From JBDREF01 sp043820045 (GTDB taxonomy: Bacteria; Planctomycetota; Phycisphaerae; Sedimentisphaerales; Anaerobacaceae), in the NCBI GenBank assembly GCA_043820045.1, contig JBDREF010000450.1:1-7467 (forward strand): DNA of 7,467 nt. Reading direction: 5' to 3'. The notes under the pieces are model-generated. The model had not been told where the DNA came from and did not search any database. It worked only from the letters and a program-made list of their open reading frames with translations. Positions 5,621 to 7,467 of the stretch are shown here, piece by piece. The position numbers and the translations under genes are program-made. Every line of letters starts with the position of its first letter. The stretch's first letter is position 1.

Positions 5621-7467
5621 ATGAAACACTTGAAATCAGCAGTCATTTGCATATTGCTTGTAGCCGGGTGTTCGATGCTCGGCGCCCGGGCGGACAAGCC
5701 TAACGAGCAGGAATGGAAAAATCTGAAGTTGTGGTACGACGAGCCGGCCCAGAAGTGGACCGAGGCTCTGCCGGTCGGGAACGGCCGTCTGGGAGCGATG
5801 GTCTTCGGGACGGTAGAGACCGAGCGGCTGCAGCTCAACGAGGATACGTTGTGGGCGGGCCATCCGCTCGATCGAGACCGCGTTGGCGCGCATAAATATC
5901 TGCCCGAGGCGCGGCGGCTCATTTTTGAGGGCAAATACGTCGAGGCTCAGAGCATAATGCAGCGGGAGTTCATGGGCGAACGGCTGATTCGCAGTTATCA
6001 AACGCTCGGCGACCTGAAACTGCGATTCACGGGCGGCGATGCTGTTACCGACTATCGCCGTCAGCTTGATTTGGATAGCGCGATTGCATCGGTCGAGTAT
6101 CGCCTCGGCGACGCCATGTTTACTCGCGAAGTTTTCTCCAGTCCCGTTGACCAATGTATCATCGTCCGCCTGTCGTGCGATAAGCCGTCACACATTACGT
6201 TCGACGCCGAGCTGTTCCGCCCCGAGGACTTTGCCGTCGAGACTGTCGGCCGGGACTGCATGCTGATGAAGGGCCAGGCGACAATGGAGGGCGAGCACAA
6301 AGGTGTTAGTTACGAGGCCCAATTGAGGATTATTCCCGAAGGCGGCAGGTTGACTGCGACTGGTAAGAGCCTGCGGCTGGAAAATGCCAATGCGGCAACG
6401 CTGCTTATAGTTGCGGCCACAGATTATCGCGGCGGCAATCCTCACGCGGTTTGTGATGAGCAACTGGCCCGTGCTGCAAAGAAGAAGTACCTCAATCTGC
6501 GGCGGGCGCACGTGGCCGAGCACCAGCGCCTCTTCCGGAGAGTGGCGTTGGATCTGGGTGCCGGAGCGGATAGGCCGACGGGTGAGCGTCTGGCAGCAAT
6601 GAGAGACGGCGCCGATGACCCGGACTTGTGCGCTCTGTATTTCCAATTCGGCCGCTATCTTCTCATATCAAGCTCGCGCCCCGGCTGCATGCCGGCAAAC
6701 CTTCAGGGCTTGTGGAACGAACACATCAAAGCGCCGTGGAACTGCGACTACCACATAAATATCAACATCCAGATGAACTATTGGCCGGCAGAGGTATGCA
6801 ACCTGTCCGAGTGCCATGAGCCGTTCTTTGACCTCGTGGATAGCCTGCGGCCGCGCGGCAGAAAGACGGCCAGAGACGTTTACGGTTGCCGCGGCTTCGT
6901 CGCCCACCACACCACGGATGCCTGGTTCTGGACCAGTCCCATCGGGAATGTCGGGTACGGCATGTGGCCCATGGGAGCGGCGTGGAGCTGCCAACATCTC
7001 TGGGAACACTACGCGTTTAGTGGCGATAAGGGATTTCTGCAAGAGCGGGCTTACCCCATAATGAAAGAAGCAGCCGAGTTCCTTCTGGACTACCTCGTAG
7101 AGGATCCGAAGACCGGCAAACTGGTATCCGGCCCGTCGATATCGCCCGAGAACCGTTTTCGCACACCCGACGGGAAAAACTCGAACCTTACAATGGGCCC
7201 TGCGATGGACCAACAGATTATTTATGACCTGTTCACCAACTGTATCGAGGCAGCCGGGATTCTTGGCATTGATGATGAGTTTACCGCAGAGGTGAAGGCC
7301 GCGCTGGGGAATCTGGCCGGCCCTCAGATAGGCCCGGACGGTCGACTGATGGAATGGAACGAGCAGTTCGAAGAACCCGAGCCAGGCCATCGGCACGTCT
7401 CGCACCTTTTCGCGCTGCACCCCGGCAAACAGATAAGCGTAACCGGCACGCCGGACCTGGCGACGGC
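5621..7467 (+). CDS. GH95 family alpha-L-fucosidase, exported lipoprotein (paralogue 2, 3' end outside window)
   Basis: Second GH95 enzyme; 615 residues are visible with no stop before the window end, so about 150-200 C-terminal residues should be missing. A short lipoprotein signal has K2 and K5, a hydrophobic core (7-15) and the lipobox VAGC with Cys17. The N-terminal beta-sandwich domain carries LPVGNGRLG and NEDTLWAG, followed by most of the (alpha/alpha)6 catalytic barrel. The NIN pair N380/N382 before MNYWP and the putative general acid E510 in SPEN are present. The catalytic Asp of the DGNFG block lies beyond the window. His378, two residues before N380, matches the AfcA fucosidase pattern, whereas the first paralogue has Thr. 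It is a diverged tandem copy of the upstream gene: in the first block, from W32 on, 37 of 51 residues are identical by eye. The 12-base gap indicates the same operon. L-fucosidase activity is the likeliest; the linkage is unknown. Confidence 0.92.
   Translation, partial: MKHLKSAVICILLVAGCSMLGARADKPNEQEWKNLKLWYDEPAQKWTEALPVGNGRLGAMVFGTVETERLQLNEDTLWAGHPLDRDRVGAHKYLPEARRLIFEGKYVEAQSIMQREFMGERLIRSYQTLGDLKLRFTGGDAVTDYRRQLDLDSAIASVEYRLGDAMFTREVFSSPVDQCIIVRLSCDKPSHITFDAELFRPEDFAVETVGRDCMLMKGQATMEGEHKGVSYEAQLRIIPEGGRLTATGKSLRLENANAATLLIVAATDYRGGNPHAVCDEQLARAAKKKYLNLRRAHVAEHQRLFRRVALDLGAGADRPTGERLAAMRDGADDPDLCALYFQFGRYLLISSSRPGCMPANLQGLWNEHIKAPWNCDYHININIQMNYWPAEVCNLSECHEPFFDLVDSLRPRGRKTARDVYGCRGFVAHHTTDAWFWTSPIGNVGYGMWPMGAAWSCQHLWEHYAFSGDKGFLQERAYPIMKEAAEFLLDYLVEDPKTGKLVSGPSISPENRFRTPDGKNSNLTMGPAMDQQIIYDLFTNCIEAAGILGIDDEFTAEVKAALGNLAGPQIGPDGRLMEWNEQFEEPEPGHRHVSHLFALHPGKQISVTGTPDLAT

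Overview
The window reads as a stretch of bacterial chromosome of moderately high GC with dense coding and no RNA gene, mobile element or CRISPR array that I could see. The mix suggests a Planctomycetota-like bacterium, perhaps of the Phycisphaerae/Sedimentisphaerales type. The pointers are a short (archaeal/Gram-positive-type) phosphatidylserine decarboxylase overlapping a CDP-alcohol-type phosphatidylserine synthase, a PilZ protein, and lipoprotein-type polysaccharide-degrading GH95 enzymes. This assignment is inferred from gene content only. Verrucomicrobiota or a related phylum is not excluded.

Layout. (1) Positions 1-1472, + strand: the 3' part of psd, overlapping pssA by 20 bases. Together they make phosphatidylethanolamine from CDP-diacylglycerol and serine. 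(2) Positions 1515-2348, - strand: a c-di-GMP-binding PilZ protein with a YcgR-like N-terminal half, convergent with pssA. (3) Positions 2349-2578: a divergent intergenic region with an AT-rich block and a perfect 8-bp inverted repeat next to the start of the next gene. (4) Positions 2579-7467, + strand: a probable operon of a small membrane-anchored protein of unknown function, a complete GH95 glycosidase, and a second GH95 glycosidase cut by the window end. Both junctions in this operon are 12 bases long.

How the genes fit together. The lipid genes are housekeeping. The PilZ gene is a signalling component with no visible link to its neighbours. The right-hand operon is the accessory part. 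It encodes two related exported lipoproteins that probably remove terminal alpha-L-fucose, or the related sugar L-galactose, from polysaccharides outside the cytoplasm. The two differ at a residue next to the catalytic Asn pair (Thr in the first, His in the second), which may give them different sugar preferences. I found no sign of a wholly new system. The most useful leads are the GH95 pair's active-site difference, the unknown protein at the head of their operon, and the hairpin in front of it.
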